DNA from: a virus
Length of the DNA: 64,000 nt
Direction: 5' to 3' (one strand)
IMG/VR virus record: IMGVR_UViG_3300014050_000004
Coordinates: 1-64,000 of that record
Below are positions 31,801-39,445 of this stretch, piece after piece. A model generated the notes under the pieces. That model saw nothing but the letters and a program-made list of their open reading frames with translations. It made no database searches and had not been told where the DNA came from. Position 1 is the stretch's first letter, and each line of letters starts with the position of its first letter. Made by a program: the position numbers and the translations under genes.

Positions 31801-32809
31801 CTTCAACACCCTGAGCAACCCTGAAGGTTGCCGTGCCCGTACCTTGGGCAAGCAAAGCCACCTGACCGAGCAAGTTTGCGTACCCTTTCGACATGTCCCC
31901 AATTTTCTTAGGATCAACCTTTCTTACATCGGCCCCTTTCTCGATGCCTTGTGCCTTCATCAGCAACGGAATAAGGGTGTCAGAAGTGTACCTCTGCAGC
32001 TCAATCACAGTTCCAGTGGGAGCAGCAGAAGTTCTAATTTCCTCAGCAACTGCCTGGTCAATCTTTTTGTAGTATTTTCCAGCTTCGGCGAAGGTTACGG
32101 AACCCCCTGCTCCTCCACCCTTATAACCAGCCATACCCAAAGCACCCATCATACCAGACTGAGCTCTGATATCCGACATTTCGTCCTTGGCTGCTTCGTT
32201 GAACTTTTTAAGGAAAAAGTTTGGCAGGGACCCAGCAGTTCTCATGACTAAGTTTATCCCTCTCTCAAACCCCTGAGCTATGCCATCTCCTATCAAGGCG
32301 AATGCATTCGCTTGCAACATCGTAGAGAGCAATCCTTGTGTTTGCCCGAAACCTCTCTGAGGCTCTCCCGCAGATCTCTGCGCAGCCGAAGCAGCTCTTA
32401 TGTAGTCTTCCAAAGACTTTGTGGCAGAGTTCCACTTGTTGGACTCCGCTCTTGCAGCATCAAAGCTTGAATCCCCTAAGGACTTATTCGCTTTCGTAGC
32501 CTCTTCAACCCTCTCCTTATACTTTCTCAGACTTTGAATACTCTGGAACAATGTGGAATTGTAATGGGAGAATTCTTTTTGAGTTAAGGATATTTCCTGT
32601 CTCAGAGACCTCAGGTCTTCGGTAAGTTTCTTGTGGGATTTTGAGCATTCTTCTGCCGTCTTTGCAATCGAAGAAAAGCTTGATTTGTTGCCTGATATTT
32701 GAGATAGGGACTTTTGTAAAGAATTTAAGGAGCTTGTTACCTTTTTGAGGCCAGGGGTTATATTGTCCTTAAAATTCCCGACCAGAGTGAACGATCTTTC
32801 TTGGGCCAT
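28865..32809 (-). CDS. Tail tape measure protein with peptidase-like domain
   Basis: 1314 residues. The N-terminal part is coiled coil (LKKVTSSLNSLQKSLSQ), followed by a large Ala/Gly-rich hydrophobic centre (GIVLLGLGIIFGPPLAMAVV; VGTIVGAAFGPVGAIIGGMIG), typical of tape measure proteins that set tail length and enter the cell envelope. At about 1152-1230 there is an M15-like peptidase signature: LTSGFRPGDPGWHG, RARDYS, and NHVHVAYG, with ligand candidates His1164, Asp1171 and His1228. It probably cuts peptidoglycan during DNA entry. Confidence 0.88.
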   Translation of the reverse strand: MAQERSFTLVGNFKDNITPGLKKVTSSLNSLQKSLSQISGNKSSFSSIAKTAEECSKSHKKLTEDLRSLRQEISLTQKEFSHYNSTLFQSIQSLRKYKERVEEATKANKSLGDSSFDAARAESNKWNSATKSLEDYIRAASAAQRSAGEPQRGFGQTQGLLSTMLQANAFALIGDGIAQGFERGINLVMRTAGSLPNFFLKKFNEAAKDEMSDIRAQSGMMGALGMAGYKGGGAGGSVTFAEAGKYYKKIDQAVAEEIRTSAAPTGTVIELQRYTSDTLIPLLMKAQGIEKGADVRKVDPKKIGDMSKGYANLLGQVALLAQGTGTATFRVAQGVEGLITRGKIDTTMDFFTDNVLLMKALQDAGFAGGPAGAGGKAARVSSLKTEAERLKALKKALQVAMPKEGIEAMSTSLTGSLQALGDTISNPSVGLFGMASTFTDKEQKRVNEQLKQIFDRRMQRYDLELKQLKDSGKTDEETLLRIKQLEIDRKNNRKKLADLIKEGEEKISNPFKAFSMVFGEIVRNFTNVLNAIGPIWNRFAIVALDMTDKIMGPLAETLGNIASDMNKDAALGKERIFYQVGRVSGELYKFLGDVFIAITRFLGDPKGPMTEAQSEFFKGFLAAFKNNPRLIERAQRSIENGIRVLVTKLMSIIWSVVSAPELRGIVLLGLGIIFGPPLAMAVVSGLVPLILTWFVGLLGMLLRKTMSGGRGVASGVSPVSVGGLYDDIIDVTPKQLPPAGGMMAKVAPQASAASRAIGFLGRMASSTGEFFSRSFKVLGRFGTALLIVTSAIQIIGDLLSGKGLSESLASVAPGVVGTIVGAAFGPVGAIIGGMIGQWLSGFKPVTDFFEGVFRGLGEAIYAVTGTFGPILRSLIPILTEVWYMFQNLFNALFPIVNSLLSPLKDKIVGATKGFDFLGAAMIAVKVAMFPLVGTLFLVEAGLQGLRIGLSYANLKILEFRQFLSRVLNGGRENQALNTEIQNTRSRLSQAEKEFASSHARRMSYFTTEVPSKSSPSKAPSYGGPLMGGNTDLAQLSANSQTQNIHLSSLDSTSKISSSNITSIKTYAAPVPSKLDSMRSALMIISSKMDSLGQKLAVFDSVKSALMVISGKMDSIQKTMVSGGMKMTYSIGSGPAGGVDSFTPMAQSYGLQLTSGFRPGDPGWHGANRARDYSNGGGPTPQMMSFARFLASRFGANLKELIYTPLGFSIKNGQIVPPLAAGSHYNHVHVAYGLGAGNPAFFSSSSAARQWERKMSPANASISTVTSNSSEGFGGNATIHAPISIYQQPNQDPEELASIIIMRLSMAVEEARNHS

Positions 32810-32812
32810 GCG

Positions 32813-34003
32813 TTACCTCTTCTGGATCAAACCTTTGTCAATTTGAGACTTCACGGCCTCAGATACGGATTTGAAGGGTCCAGGGGAACCCGCCAAAACC
32901 TTGGAAGCAATGTCTCTCCCACTTTCCACCTGATAGGAGGGAACCTGAGTCAAACTCACATCAACAATCGCTCTCGTTGTTTTGCCGTCAAGGTCCCTCA
33001 TTTTCTCTTGGACTTTGATACTTTTGATAACAAAGAAACCACCTTCTTGAAGACCTGCTCCGTACACCTTCGAGTTGGCTGTAACTCTGTACACCGGAAT
33101 TTGAAGGTATCTCTTATCCCTGCTAATTGTCATTGTTAATAGCTCTTCTAGAGCCAGGATCTTATCCTCTACTGTCTTACCGAGAGAAAAACCCTCAACA
33201 AGGGCACCGTTGAGTGTCAATTCTCTCATACCTCTTACACCCCCTATCACAGGAGCTTGGTTTGCCCCAAAGATCGGCACCCTGTCAGCTTGAGCCGAAG
33301 TCTCCCAGGAAATGTCTTCTGGGGAGCATATGAAACTCCACCCTACCTTAGTAGAAGGCTTCTTTGAGGTTGGTGGAGAGGCTTCGTCAGCTGGAGTGGG
33401 GGTATTTGGTTTAGCTCCGGGATTGGGAGCGCCAGCTGGGGGTTGACTTGGGGCAGCGGGAGTGCTGTTTCCGACAGAAGAAGAGATGGCCTCAGGTTGA
33501 GCGGAAGAGATGGCTGGTTCGATTGTGAAAACAACATCGGCTCCCCCTCTTTGAGAGCCATGGGCGTACCCTCCGTAGTTAGCCCTCGGTTCCAGAGAAC
33601 CGCTGTCTCCGGGGAAGTATTGGCTTTTGGCAACTGTGGAGGAGGTTGGTATCAGAGAGTTAAGGAGTCGATTAGCTCCCAAGGATATACCAGAGTTGGC
33701 AAGGTTCCCCACCAATGTTCCAGCTGGTCCAAGAGCCTTGGAATTGACAATTGAATTTGTAACTACTTGACTCAGGGCTCCAACTCCCGTGGACAAAAGC
33801 CCTGGCGTAACTATAGACCCAATAAAGTTGGAAGATACATCTGCCAAACCCAAAGCTTTTCTCGCTTCAGCCCCAAGAGTTTGGTTCACTGCAACACTCA
33901 GGGTTGACGAAGCAAGATTGTTAACCAATCCGTCAACTGTGCTGTTTATCAGGCTGTTCTTGGATACTCTAACCGTCGGTATAACCCCACTGAATACGGG
34001 CAT
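32813..34003 (-). CDS. Putative tail assembly/baseplate protein
   Basis: 396 residues. Gly/Ala-rich N-terminal helices, a Pro/Ser/Ala linker (about 165-220) and a C-terminal domain with WSFICSPEDISWETSAQADR, VRGMRELTLNG and IKSIKVQEKMRDLDGKTTRAIVDVSL. The last pattern recalls phage tail proteins between the tape measure and baseplate of the XkdP/gp53 type. Genes on both sides belong to the tail operon. Confidence 0.6.
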   Translation of the reverse strand: MPVFSGVIPTVRVSKNSLINSTVDGLVNNLASSTLSVAVNQTLGAEARKALGLADVSSNFIGSIVTPGLLSTGVGALSQVVTNSIVNSKALGPAGTLVGNLANSGISLGANRLLNSLIPTSSTVAKSQYFPGDSGSLEPRANYGGYAHGSQRGGADVVFTIEPAISSAQPEAISSSVGNSTPAAPSQPPAGAPNPGAKPNTPTPADEASPPTSKKPSTKVGWSFICSPEDISWETSAQADRVPIFGANQAPVIGGVRGMRELTLNGALVEGFSLGKTVEDKILALEELLTMTISRDKRYLQIPVYRVTANSKVYGAGLQEGGFFVIKSIKVQEKMRDLDGKTTRAIVDVSLTQVPSYQVESGRDIASKVLAGSPGPFKSVSEAVKSQIDKGLIQKR

Positions 34004-34006
34004 ATC

Positions 34007-34669
34007 TTATCTCCAACCTTGGCTGCGGACTTTCTTGTCCAAGGACTTTACCTTGTTGTTCCCAACTCTCTTCACACCCTCCTTTTCCAGAGTGCTCAAG
34101 GATCCTTCGGACATTCTGTATGTCGTCAACCACCCTTTACTTGTGGGAGCAATTTCGAATATGAACAGATGGCCTTCATATTCAAAGGTTCCAGAAAAAG
34201 TGCCATCTTCTTCCTGAAGGAAGTTGTTTTCAGATGAGGGGAACTTTCCTTTCTTGCTTCTTATTCTGCTCACTCTTGCTCCAAAAGAATCCTCGATTAC
34301 CTTACTTAGAACTTGCTCAACTTTCTCAGCGGCACCAAGGTTGTCCTCAAGGAAATCAAAACTCTCGGTTGTCTGGTCCCCCAAGAAAGATATTGCATCA
34401 AGGGAGTGTATAGAGTCAATGTCAGGCCACTCTAATGGGTCAACTTTTGACAAAGACTCCACAACCTCCTCTAACTCCGCAGCATCAAGAAATTCCGTGC
34501 CCTGCATCCTTGAGATCAAAGGTAGCATGGACACTGCTCCATCTGAGTATTCGTGATAAAAGTGAGCGAGGTAGGACTCTGGTATGTTTTCCGGAAATTT
34601 GCCACTGGAATCCATAAGAGTGCTCAACCCTTTAAGATAAGTGCTTAAAAAGTAATGGTCAGCTCCCAT
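34007..34669 (-). CDS. Hypothetical tail-operon protein
   Basis: About 220 residues. The frame opens at a TTG at 34726, overlapping the upstream gene, but ATG 34669 stands 29 nt after a GGGTAAGT element and is preferred. The protein is acidic first (SYLAHFYHEYSDGAVSM) and basic at the end (KVKSLDKKVRSQGWR). Not recognised; it opens the tail operon that runs to 26973. Confidence 0.6.
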   Translation of the reverse strand: MGADHYFLSTYLKGLSTLMDSSGKFPENIPESYLAHFYHEYSDGAVSMLPLISRMQGTEFLDAAELEEVVESLSKVDPLEWPDIDSIHSLDAISFLGDQTTESFDFLEDNLGAAEKVEQVLSKVIEDSFGARVSRIRSKKGKFPSSENNFLQEEDGTFSGTFEYEGHLFIFEIAPTSKGWLTTYRMSEGSLSTLEKEGVKRVGNNKVKSLDKKVRSQGWR

Positions 34670-34690
34670 CAACAATGCTACTCTATGTAA

Positions 34691-34698
34691 ACTTACCC
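34691..34698 (-). promoter_or_regulatory. GGGTAAGT element (candidate late promoter of tail operon)
   Basis: GGGTAAGTTTAC lies 29 nt before ATG 34669; the same 12 bases recur at 56157-56168. Its TAA is the upstream stop codon. Confidence 0.5.
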
Positions 34699-35496
34699 CC
34701 TTCCAAAAACTCTGTTTATCCAACAAGAAGCTTCCGTCTCGTTGAACTCTGAACAGATGTCATACATACGCAAATTATCATCGCTCGTTTTTACCATCGG
34801 CCAAGGAGCCCAATGAAGAGTACATTCATGGGAAATGTTCAAACCTTTCTCCCTCACAGTAACCTTCGCAACGTAACCTCCTTCCAGAGGATTGCTTCTC
34901 TCCGAGACGAATTCTATCTTGTCTGTGAAAAAGTCTCCATACGACAACAGGTGTTTGGAAAATTTGACTTGAGTCTCCGCAATGTCTTTCACAACTCTAT
35001 CCGGAGTTCCGATGACTTCAGACACAATGTGTTCTCCGGCATTTGTGAAACTCCCGGAGAAGTAGTCTCTTAGTATTTCATTTTTGTTTACAAACCTTTG
35101 GTCTCCCCTTGCACCGACCATATCGTTGTAGCTTTCAACGAAATCGGCATCTCTTTTGTTGTCGAAACTCAACTTGTTCATCAAGGCATACAGGAAAACC
35201 CTAATTTCAAGCAAACTCTCGATGATCTTTTTGAGGAAAGTTTCTTTCTGGTTGCAGACCAGCGGGTACAATGCTCTGACGTCTCCACTCGTTGCAAAGA
35301 TCAGAGCGTCATAAGCCGTGACCTTCTCGCTGTAGTCCCGGAATTTCACCTCCACGAGCCCCAAGAGAATGCCCTGGTCCACCCCGTTGCGTAAAGGTCC
35401 AAAGTCGTTTGCCACAAACACGATCGCCATGAGCAGGTCTTTCCTGTCACATGCTTTCACTGCTCCGACTTTTTCAAGGAAACTGGAAACTCTCAT
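34693..35496 (-). CDS. Hypothetical protein
   Basis: 267 residues, not recognised. Compact, mixed composition, with a helical start (FLEKVGAVKACDRKDLLMAIV). It starts in a TAATG overlap with the nuclease gene upstream, so it may belong to the replication genes rather than the tail operon. Confidence 0.65.
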   Translation of the reverse strand: MRVSSFLEKVGAVKACDRKDLLMAIVFVANDFGPLRNGVDQGILLGLVEVKFRDYSEKVTAYDALIFATSGDVRALYPLVCNQKETFLKKIIESLLEIRVFLYALMNKLSFDNKRDADFVESYNDMVGARGDQRFVNKNEILRDYFSGSFTNAGEHIVSEVIGTPDRVVKDIAETQVKFSKHLLSYGDFFTDKIEFVSERSNPLEGGYVAKVTVREKGLNISHECTLHWAPWPMVKTSDDNLRMYDICSEFNETEASCWINRVFGRG

Positions 35497-36464
35497 TACA
35501 ACACAGTGGGGGCTTCAAGGTTAATTTTTACAAACTGCTTCAAGGTTTGATCAAAGTGGTCACTCAATATGTTCGGGGCAGGGTCGTTCACGCACTCCAC
35601 AAGTTGTGAGAACCAAGGGGCCACCTTCTCAACAACAAAGTCTGTGTTAGGTTCACAAAGGTCAAACAGACACTTTGGGCTTCCAGGGGGCAAGTTGTCC
35701 CCCATGTCACCATGTTTCACTTTCCACTCTGCGAGGTTTTTGGGGTGGTCAAGATCAAAACCCATTTTGTGTTTTGTGTGTTCAATAACCCCAAGATTGC
35801 CAACTAGCCTCTCTTGTATCTTCTCCCTTGCAAAAGGTACTCTAGTGTTTGCAAAGTACACCCTGTGGTCTTCGTCAACCAACTGGCTCCAATCTCTGTC
35901 CAAAGTTGACATGAGTATTTGGCGCTTTCTAACTACGCTCTCTGGGCTGCTGTCCCTGCTAAGCCTATATATGCAACCCATGATGTCATCAGCTTCGAAA
36001 CCTTCTTGAGAAAACACAGGGAAGTAATTGTTGACGTACTCCCAGCCAATGTCGTGAATCCTCCAGAACTTGTCGTCCTTTTCCTTCCTGGTGCCCTTGT
36101 AGTTTGTTGGTATGCTGGACAGCTCAACCTTCTCCTTCTCAGCATAGTTCATCCAGGCTGTTTGGACCTCTGCAGAGCGTCTCATATATCGGTCTCTCCA
36201 GTAGTTGCCAGTGTCCTTGAAACGAGAGTCTGCAATTACAACGATTCTGTAGGGGTGTCGAGGTAGCATGTCCGGTCCCCTATTGATTCTCAGAGCCCAA
36301 GCCCCCTTGATGAGTTTGTCTTCCACATCTTCGGAAAAGTCACCTTCTATGGTGTTCTCAAACCAGTACTTTACGGCATGCAAGTACACGAAAAAGTCAA
36401 CGACCACTAACGGCGCAGGGCTAAAGTCCAGCTTGATATGGTTCTCTAACTTGGGTCTGTTCAT
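35496..36464 (-). CDS. FEN/T4 RNase H-like 5'-3' exonuclease
   Basis: About 322 residues. FEN/PIN-type motifs in order: LVVVDFFVYLHA (first Asp), NYKGTRKEKDDKF, GFEADDIMG (Glu and Asp pair), LMSTLDRDWSQLV (xxDxD), and HGDMGDNLPPGSPK (GDxxDNxPG). These bind two metals and remove RNA primers or flaps from the lagging strand. ATG 36464 forms an ATGA overlap with the upstream stop; the frame extends to 36530. Confidence 0.88.
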   Translation of the reverse strand: MNRPKLENHIKLDFSPAPLVVVDFFVYLHAVKYWFENTIEGDFSEDVEDKLIKGAWALRINRGPDMLPRHPYRIVVIADSRFKDTGNYWRDRYMRRSAEVQTAWMNYAEKEKVELSSIPTNYKGTRKEKDDKFWRIHDIGWEYVNNYFPVFSQEGFEADDIMGCIYRLSRDSSPESVVRKRQILMSTLDRDWSQLVDEDHRVYFANTRVPFAREKIQERLVGNLGVIEHTKHKMGFDLDHPKNLAEWKVKHGDMGDNLPPGSPKCLFDLCEPNTDFVVEKVAPWFSQLVECVNDPAPNILSDHFDQTLKQFVKINLEAPTVL

Positions 36465-36673
36465 GAGATTCTCGGCATGGTGAGTTCCATATAAAAGGTC
36501 GGATAAACTCTGTTTGTTTCCCCGAACCATTCCCCATTATAAAACTCCCAAATTTTCACCTCGTTAGGGTTGAACTCCCCAAAGGAGTCTTCGAAAGCTA
36601 CGAGATAAGGGCCATTTTTTGTTGGAAGATCCTCCAGAAGTTTCCAAGTGCCTCTGATAACCTGATTGTTCAT
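36461..36673 (-). CDS. Small DUF551-like protein
   Basis: About 70 residues starting MNNQVIRGTWKLLEDLP at ATG 36673, which overlaps the thyX stop (ATGA). The pattern W..LEDLP..NGPYLVAFED...YNGEWF resembles small phage DUF551 proteins of unknown role. The open frame reaches 36763 inside thyX. Confidence 0.65.
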   Translation of the reverse strand: MNNQVIRGTWKLLEDLPTKNGPYLVAFEDSFGEFNPNEVKIWEFYNGEWFGETNRVYPTFYMELTMPRIS

Positions 36674-37389
36674 TTTTCTAGGGTTTCGGTGTGGAAGTAA
36701 GCTTCGTAGGTTAATGGTAAAACGTCTTTGATAACACTTTTGATGGCTCTTGCAAGTTCGCAATGCTCATGTTGAACTACTCCCTCTTCGTCTCTTACCA
36801 TCAAATAGTGGACAAATGACCTTACGTCTCCAGTTACATAGAGTCGGGTGTACACTCCCTGAGGAAGTACGAATCTTGCAACTTCCTTCGCCACCCCCAT
36901 GTCTATGAGGTTGGTGTAGGCTTCTATGGAAGCCTTGTAGGCATTCTCCATTTCTCTTTTCATGGAAGCTGTGAGAAATTCGCTCTCAGTGGGAATGCTT
37001 TTTTGTCTGTTTTTGGAGTCTTGCTCTCGCGCAATTTCGGGGATGTAAAACATTTCCATATAGGCGTTCAACCCAGAGGTATGTTTACGCATTAGCTCCT
37101 GGTTTTCGTACCTACCCGAAAATTGCTGAAACTTGAACGACCTGTGTCTCAGAACTTGTATGGAGATTGCCAAGGGAGTAACTACTTCTACGGTTAAATG
37201 GCCGTGTTCAAACACACTGACGTGGCCTTCCCTTTGACAGTACCTTAATAGATTTACAATGTTAGGGTTTTCCTGGTTCTTGCTCGTGACCCTAGCAATG
37301 TAAGCTATAACTTCTTCGATATTTGGGGTTGCACTGACTAGGCGAGCTTTTGATGACCCTTCGATACTCCAGATGTTGGTATTTTCCAT
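36670..37389 (-). CDS. thyX: Flavin-dependent thymidylate synthase
   Basis: 239 residues. The ThyX signature appears as RHRSFKFQQFSGRY (81-94), with HVSVFEHGHLTVEV before it and an Arg-rich helix (FVLPQGVYTRLYVTG) near the C-terminus. It methylates dUMP to dTMP using FAD, NADPH and methylene-tetrahydrofolate, downstream of the phage dCMP deaminase. Coupled to the small gene that follows. Confidence 0.96.
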   Translation of the reverse strand: MENTNIWSIEGSSKARLVSATPNIEEVIAYIARVTSKNQENPNIVNLLRYCQREGHVSVFEHGHLTVEVVTPLAISIQVLRHRSFKFQQFSGRYENQELMRKHTSGLNAYMEMFYIPEIAREQDSKNRQKSIPTESEFLTASMKREMENAYKASIEAYTNLIDMGVAKEVARFVLPQGVYTRLYVTGDVRSFVHYLMVRDEEGVVQHEHCELARAIKSVIKDVLPLTYEAYFHTETLEK

Positions 37390-37390
37390 T

Positions 37391-38050
37391 TCAGAATCCT
37401 AGGTCAATTTCGTCTGCTTCAACCTTCGAAGGGTCGTACTCTCCGGCCATGATTTGCATCAGCTTCAATGTGCTCATGCAGTCCACCAAAGAGTCGTGCG
37501 CCATTCCAGCACCGAGCTTTGGCAACTTATGCCACCTTAGACCCTCTTTCTTCTCGTTCCACTCTCCCTTGAACTCGGAATACTTTTCCATGGCACAAGA
37601 GATGCCAGATACTTTGGGAACCTTCAAAGAATACTTTTTGAACAAACTCCACAGAAGCTTGATGTCAAAGCCACTGTTGTAACACACAACGTGCTTGTCT
37701 TCTAATACGAAGCTCAGAAACTTTGCAACTTGGGGGAATGTTGGCAAAGACTCAACATCTTCATTGGTGATCTTATGGATACTCATGACCTTTTCTGTCA
37801 TCGGCTTGTTAGGCTTGACCATTACCGAAAGCAAAGGTCTTCCTTTCACGTTGATGACGCTGACCTGACATACTTCGGTATCGGGATCTTCACTAGGCAG
37901 TCCCGTGGTTTCAGTATCAACAATCACGGTGTTGGGGTCGGAGAGCCTTTCTATAGCCCATTCTTGAGCTCTGCTTTTGAACTCACTAAACTCTAACTCT
38001 GTGGGTTTCACTGCTTCAAAAAGTGTTTTTAGAGGGGTGTACTCAACCAA
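37391..38050 (-). CDS. DnaQ-like DEDD exonuclease
   Basis: 219 residues. Exo I is VIVDTETTGL (Asp, Glu), Exo II is CYNSGFDIKLLW (Asp) and Exo III is AHDSLVDC (His and Asp, DEDDh type). It could proofread or recycle DNA or RNA 3' ends. No ATG is available near the start; TTG 38050 overlaps the upstream stop (TTGGTTGAG), so an unusual start codon is likely. Confidence 0.88.
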   Translation of the reverse strand: MVEYTPLKTLFEAVKPTELEFSEFKSRAQEWAIERLSDPNTVIVDTETTGLPSEDPDTEVCQVSVINVKGRPLLSVMVKPNKPMTEKVMSIHKITNEDVESLPTFPQVAKFLSFVLEDKHVVCYNSGFDIKLLWSLFKKYSLKVPKVSGISCAMEKYSEFKGEWNEKKEGLRWHKLPKLGAGMAHDSLVDCMSTLKLMQIMAGEYDPSKVEADEIDLGF

Positions 38051-38261
38051 TAGTATAGTCCACAGAGCCCTCGGGTAACTCGTTCACCGAATAATAATCC
38101 CTGTTGATCCTTTCTTTCCACTCCAAAACCTTAGTGAAGGCCAAGATGAGATCTGTAGAATATCCATGCACTCTTTCCTTGTCGTCTGGACCGTCCGAAA
38201 GGCAAAACTCATACACTTCTTGCCCGTTTGGGCTCTTGATGGTCGTAATTTCAAGTTTCAT
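38043..38261 (-). CDS. Hypothetical small protein
   Basis: 72 residues, acidic, starting MKLEITTIKSPNGQEVYEF. Not recognised. TAATG overlap with the upstream gene and overlap with the exonuclease start keep it within the same mRNA. Confidence 0.65.
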   Translation of the reverse strand: MKLEITTIKSPNGQEVYEFCLSDGPDDKERVHGYSTDLILAFTKVLEWKERINRDYYSVNELPEGSVDYTIG

Positions 38262-38620
38262 TAATCGTATCTGATTGGTAGTATACCAAAGTCCTCTGTG
38301 TCATACAGTCCCCTGTCAATTGACTTACCACCGAGCCTTCTGTAAGAATACACTTTACCCGTGAAAAAGATCCTCTCATTTCTTTCCGGGATTTTGCCTA
38401 TTTTCGAGAACTGCTTTCTCAGAATCCACAAATGGTCAAGGTATAGGGACTCTCCAAGAGGTATGGGAGTGACAATAACATTCACCAGACAGAGAGAGTC
38501 TAGATCCTTACGGGTACTATGTTTCCTAAGCTCCTTGATCCTCCCTGAACAATGAACTTCGGTTCCCTTGAGAAACTTTAAATCTTCTCTTTGTCTAATT
38601 ACTGTTGATTCCTCAAGCAC
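38261..38620 (-). CDS. Hypothetical protein
   Basis: 119 residues from a GTG. FLKGTEVHCSGRIKELRKHS and RIFFTGKVYSYRR suggest a small beta-barrel (OB-like) fold, which is speculative. First gene of the thyX/nuclease operon; a GGGTAGAA element is 30 nt upstream. Confidence 0.65.
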   Translation of the reverse strand: MLEESTVIRQREDLKFLKGTEVHCSGRIKELRKHSTRKDLDSLCLVNVIVTPIPLGESLYLDHLWILRKQFSKIGKIPERNERIFFTGKVYSYRRLGGKSIDRGLYDTEDFGILPIRYD

Positions 38621-38642
38621 TCAAAGCAAGACTCTATTTCAA

Positions 38643-38650
38643 TTCTACCC
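38643..38650 (-). promoter_or_regulatory. GGGTAGAA element (candidate late promoter)
   Basis: GGGTAGAA lies 30 nt before the GTG at 38620. It faces the plus-strand element at 38662 across 11 bp. Confidence 0.4.
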
Positions 38651-38661
38651 TCGAAGAAATC

Positions 38662-38669
38662 GGGTAAAG
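38662..38669 (+). promoter_or_regulatory. GGGTAAAG element on the plus strand (candidate late promoter)
   Basis: GGGTAAAG is 33 nt before ATG 38695 of the plus-strand HNH gene. A plus-strand gene inside minus-strand operons needs its own promoter, which supports the role of the element. Confidence 0.55.
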
Positions 38670-38694
38670 TTATCAGCATGTGAAAACAACCTTT

Positions 38695-39444
38695 ATGCTG
38701 GGTAAAGAAACTTTCGGTCTGAACAAGGGAGAATACGCCGACAAGCTAGGGAGAATCATTAACAACTTTCCCGTCAACTCACGGCTCATTGGGGAGCCTC
38801 GGGAATTTGTGCTGAGGTCTTGTCGCCTGGTGCAAACGTGGGAGAAGTTGGCTAATGACCCAGAGGTGCGGCTCTATGTTAGAAATATATCCATAGCTGG
38901 GGGAAGGAAGGTCAAACTCTTGAGCCTTGAGTTGAACCATACTAAGCAACCCGTTCCCAAAAACAAGCTCATGGACGCTCTTTTTCCACCTAAGAAGATT
39001 AAGTCTTCGGCAACTTCGGAGGAGAGCCACTACAACAAGGTCAAATCTGCAATGAGGTTTGGAGTTGGGGACCAACTCAAAGATTTCAGATCCAAAGCCA
39101 AACTACCTACCGTGTGCTATATATCCGGGAAAGAACTTCGCAGGGGAAACCGTATAGATGTGGACCACGTGGGAATGTCTTTCTCTGAGATAGCAGATTC
39201 TTTTTTAGCCTCAGAAGGTCTTGTTTACACTGACGTTTATTTGGTTGGCCCTCCCACCGCAAAAAGATTCAAGGACCCTTTCCTATGGGAAAGGTGGCAA
39301 TCCTTTCACAAGGAGAAGGCCCAATTCAGCTTGGTATGCGCCTCTGCTAACCGCTCTAAGGGAGCAGGAGACTACAAAACCCCGGAAAGTCTGTACGGGA
39401 GTTTTTCACGGGAAGACCCCGAAGATCTAGCCTTGGACTTTTAG
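38695..39444 (+). CDS. Free-standing HNH endonuclease with DUF3223-like N-terminus
   Basis: About 249 residues, on the strand opposite to its neighbours. The N-terminal 100 residues (LGKETFGLNKGEYADKL...) resemble DUF3223/DCL-like domains. The C-terminal part has CYISGKELRRGNRIDVDHVG, then FSLVCASANRSKGAGDY, an HNH-like His-Asn-Asn arrangement with a DVDHVG core. Probably a mobile endonuclease that cuts related phage genomes near this locus. GTG 38680 is an alternative start, but ATG 38695 has the normal distance to the GGGTAAAG element. Confidence 0.75.
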   Translation: MLGKETFGLNKGEYADKLGRIINNFPVNSRLIGEPREFVLRSCRLVQTWEKLANDPEVRLYVRNISIAGGRKVKLLSLELNHTKQPVPKNKLMDALFPPKKIKSSATSEESHYNKVKSAMRFGVGDQLKDFRSKAKLPTVCYISGKELRRGNRIDVDHVGMSFSEIADSFLASEGLVYTDVYLVGPPTAKRFKDPFLWERWQSFHKEKAQFSLVCASANRSKGAGDYKTPESLYGSFSREDPEDLALDF

Positions 39445-39445
39445 G

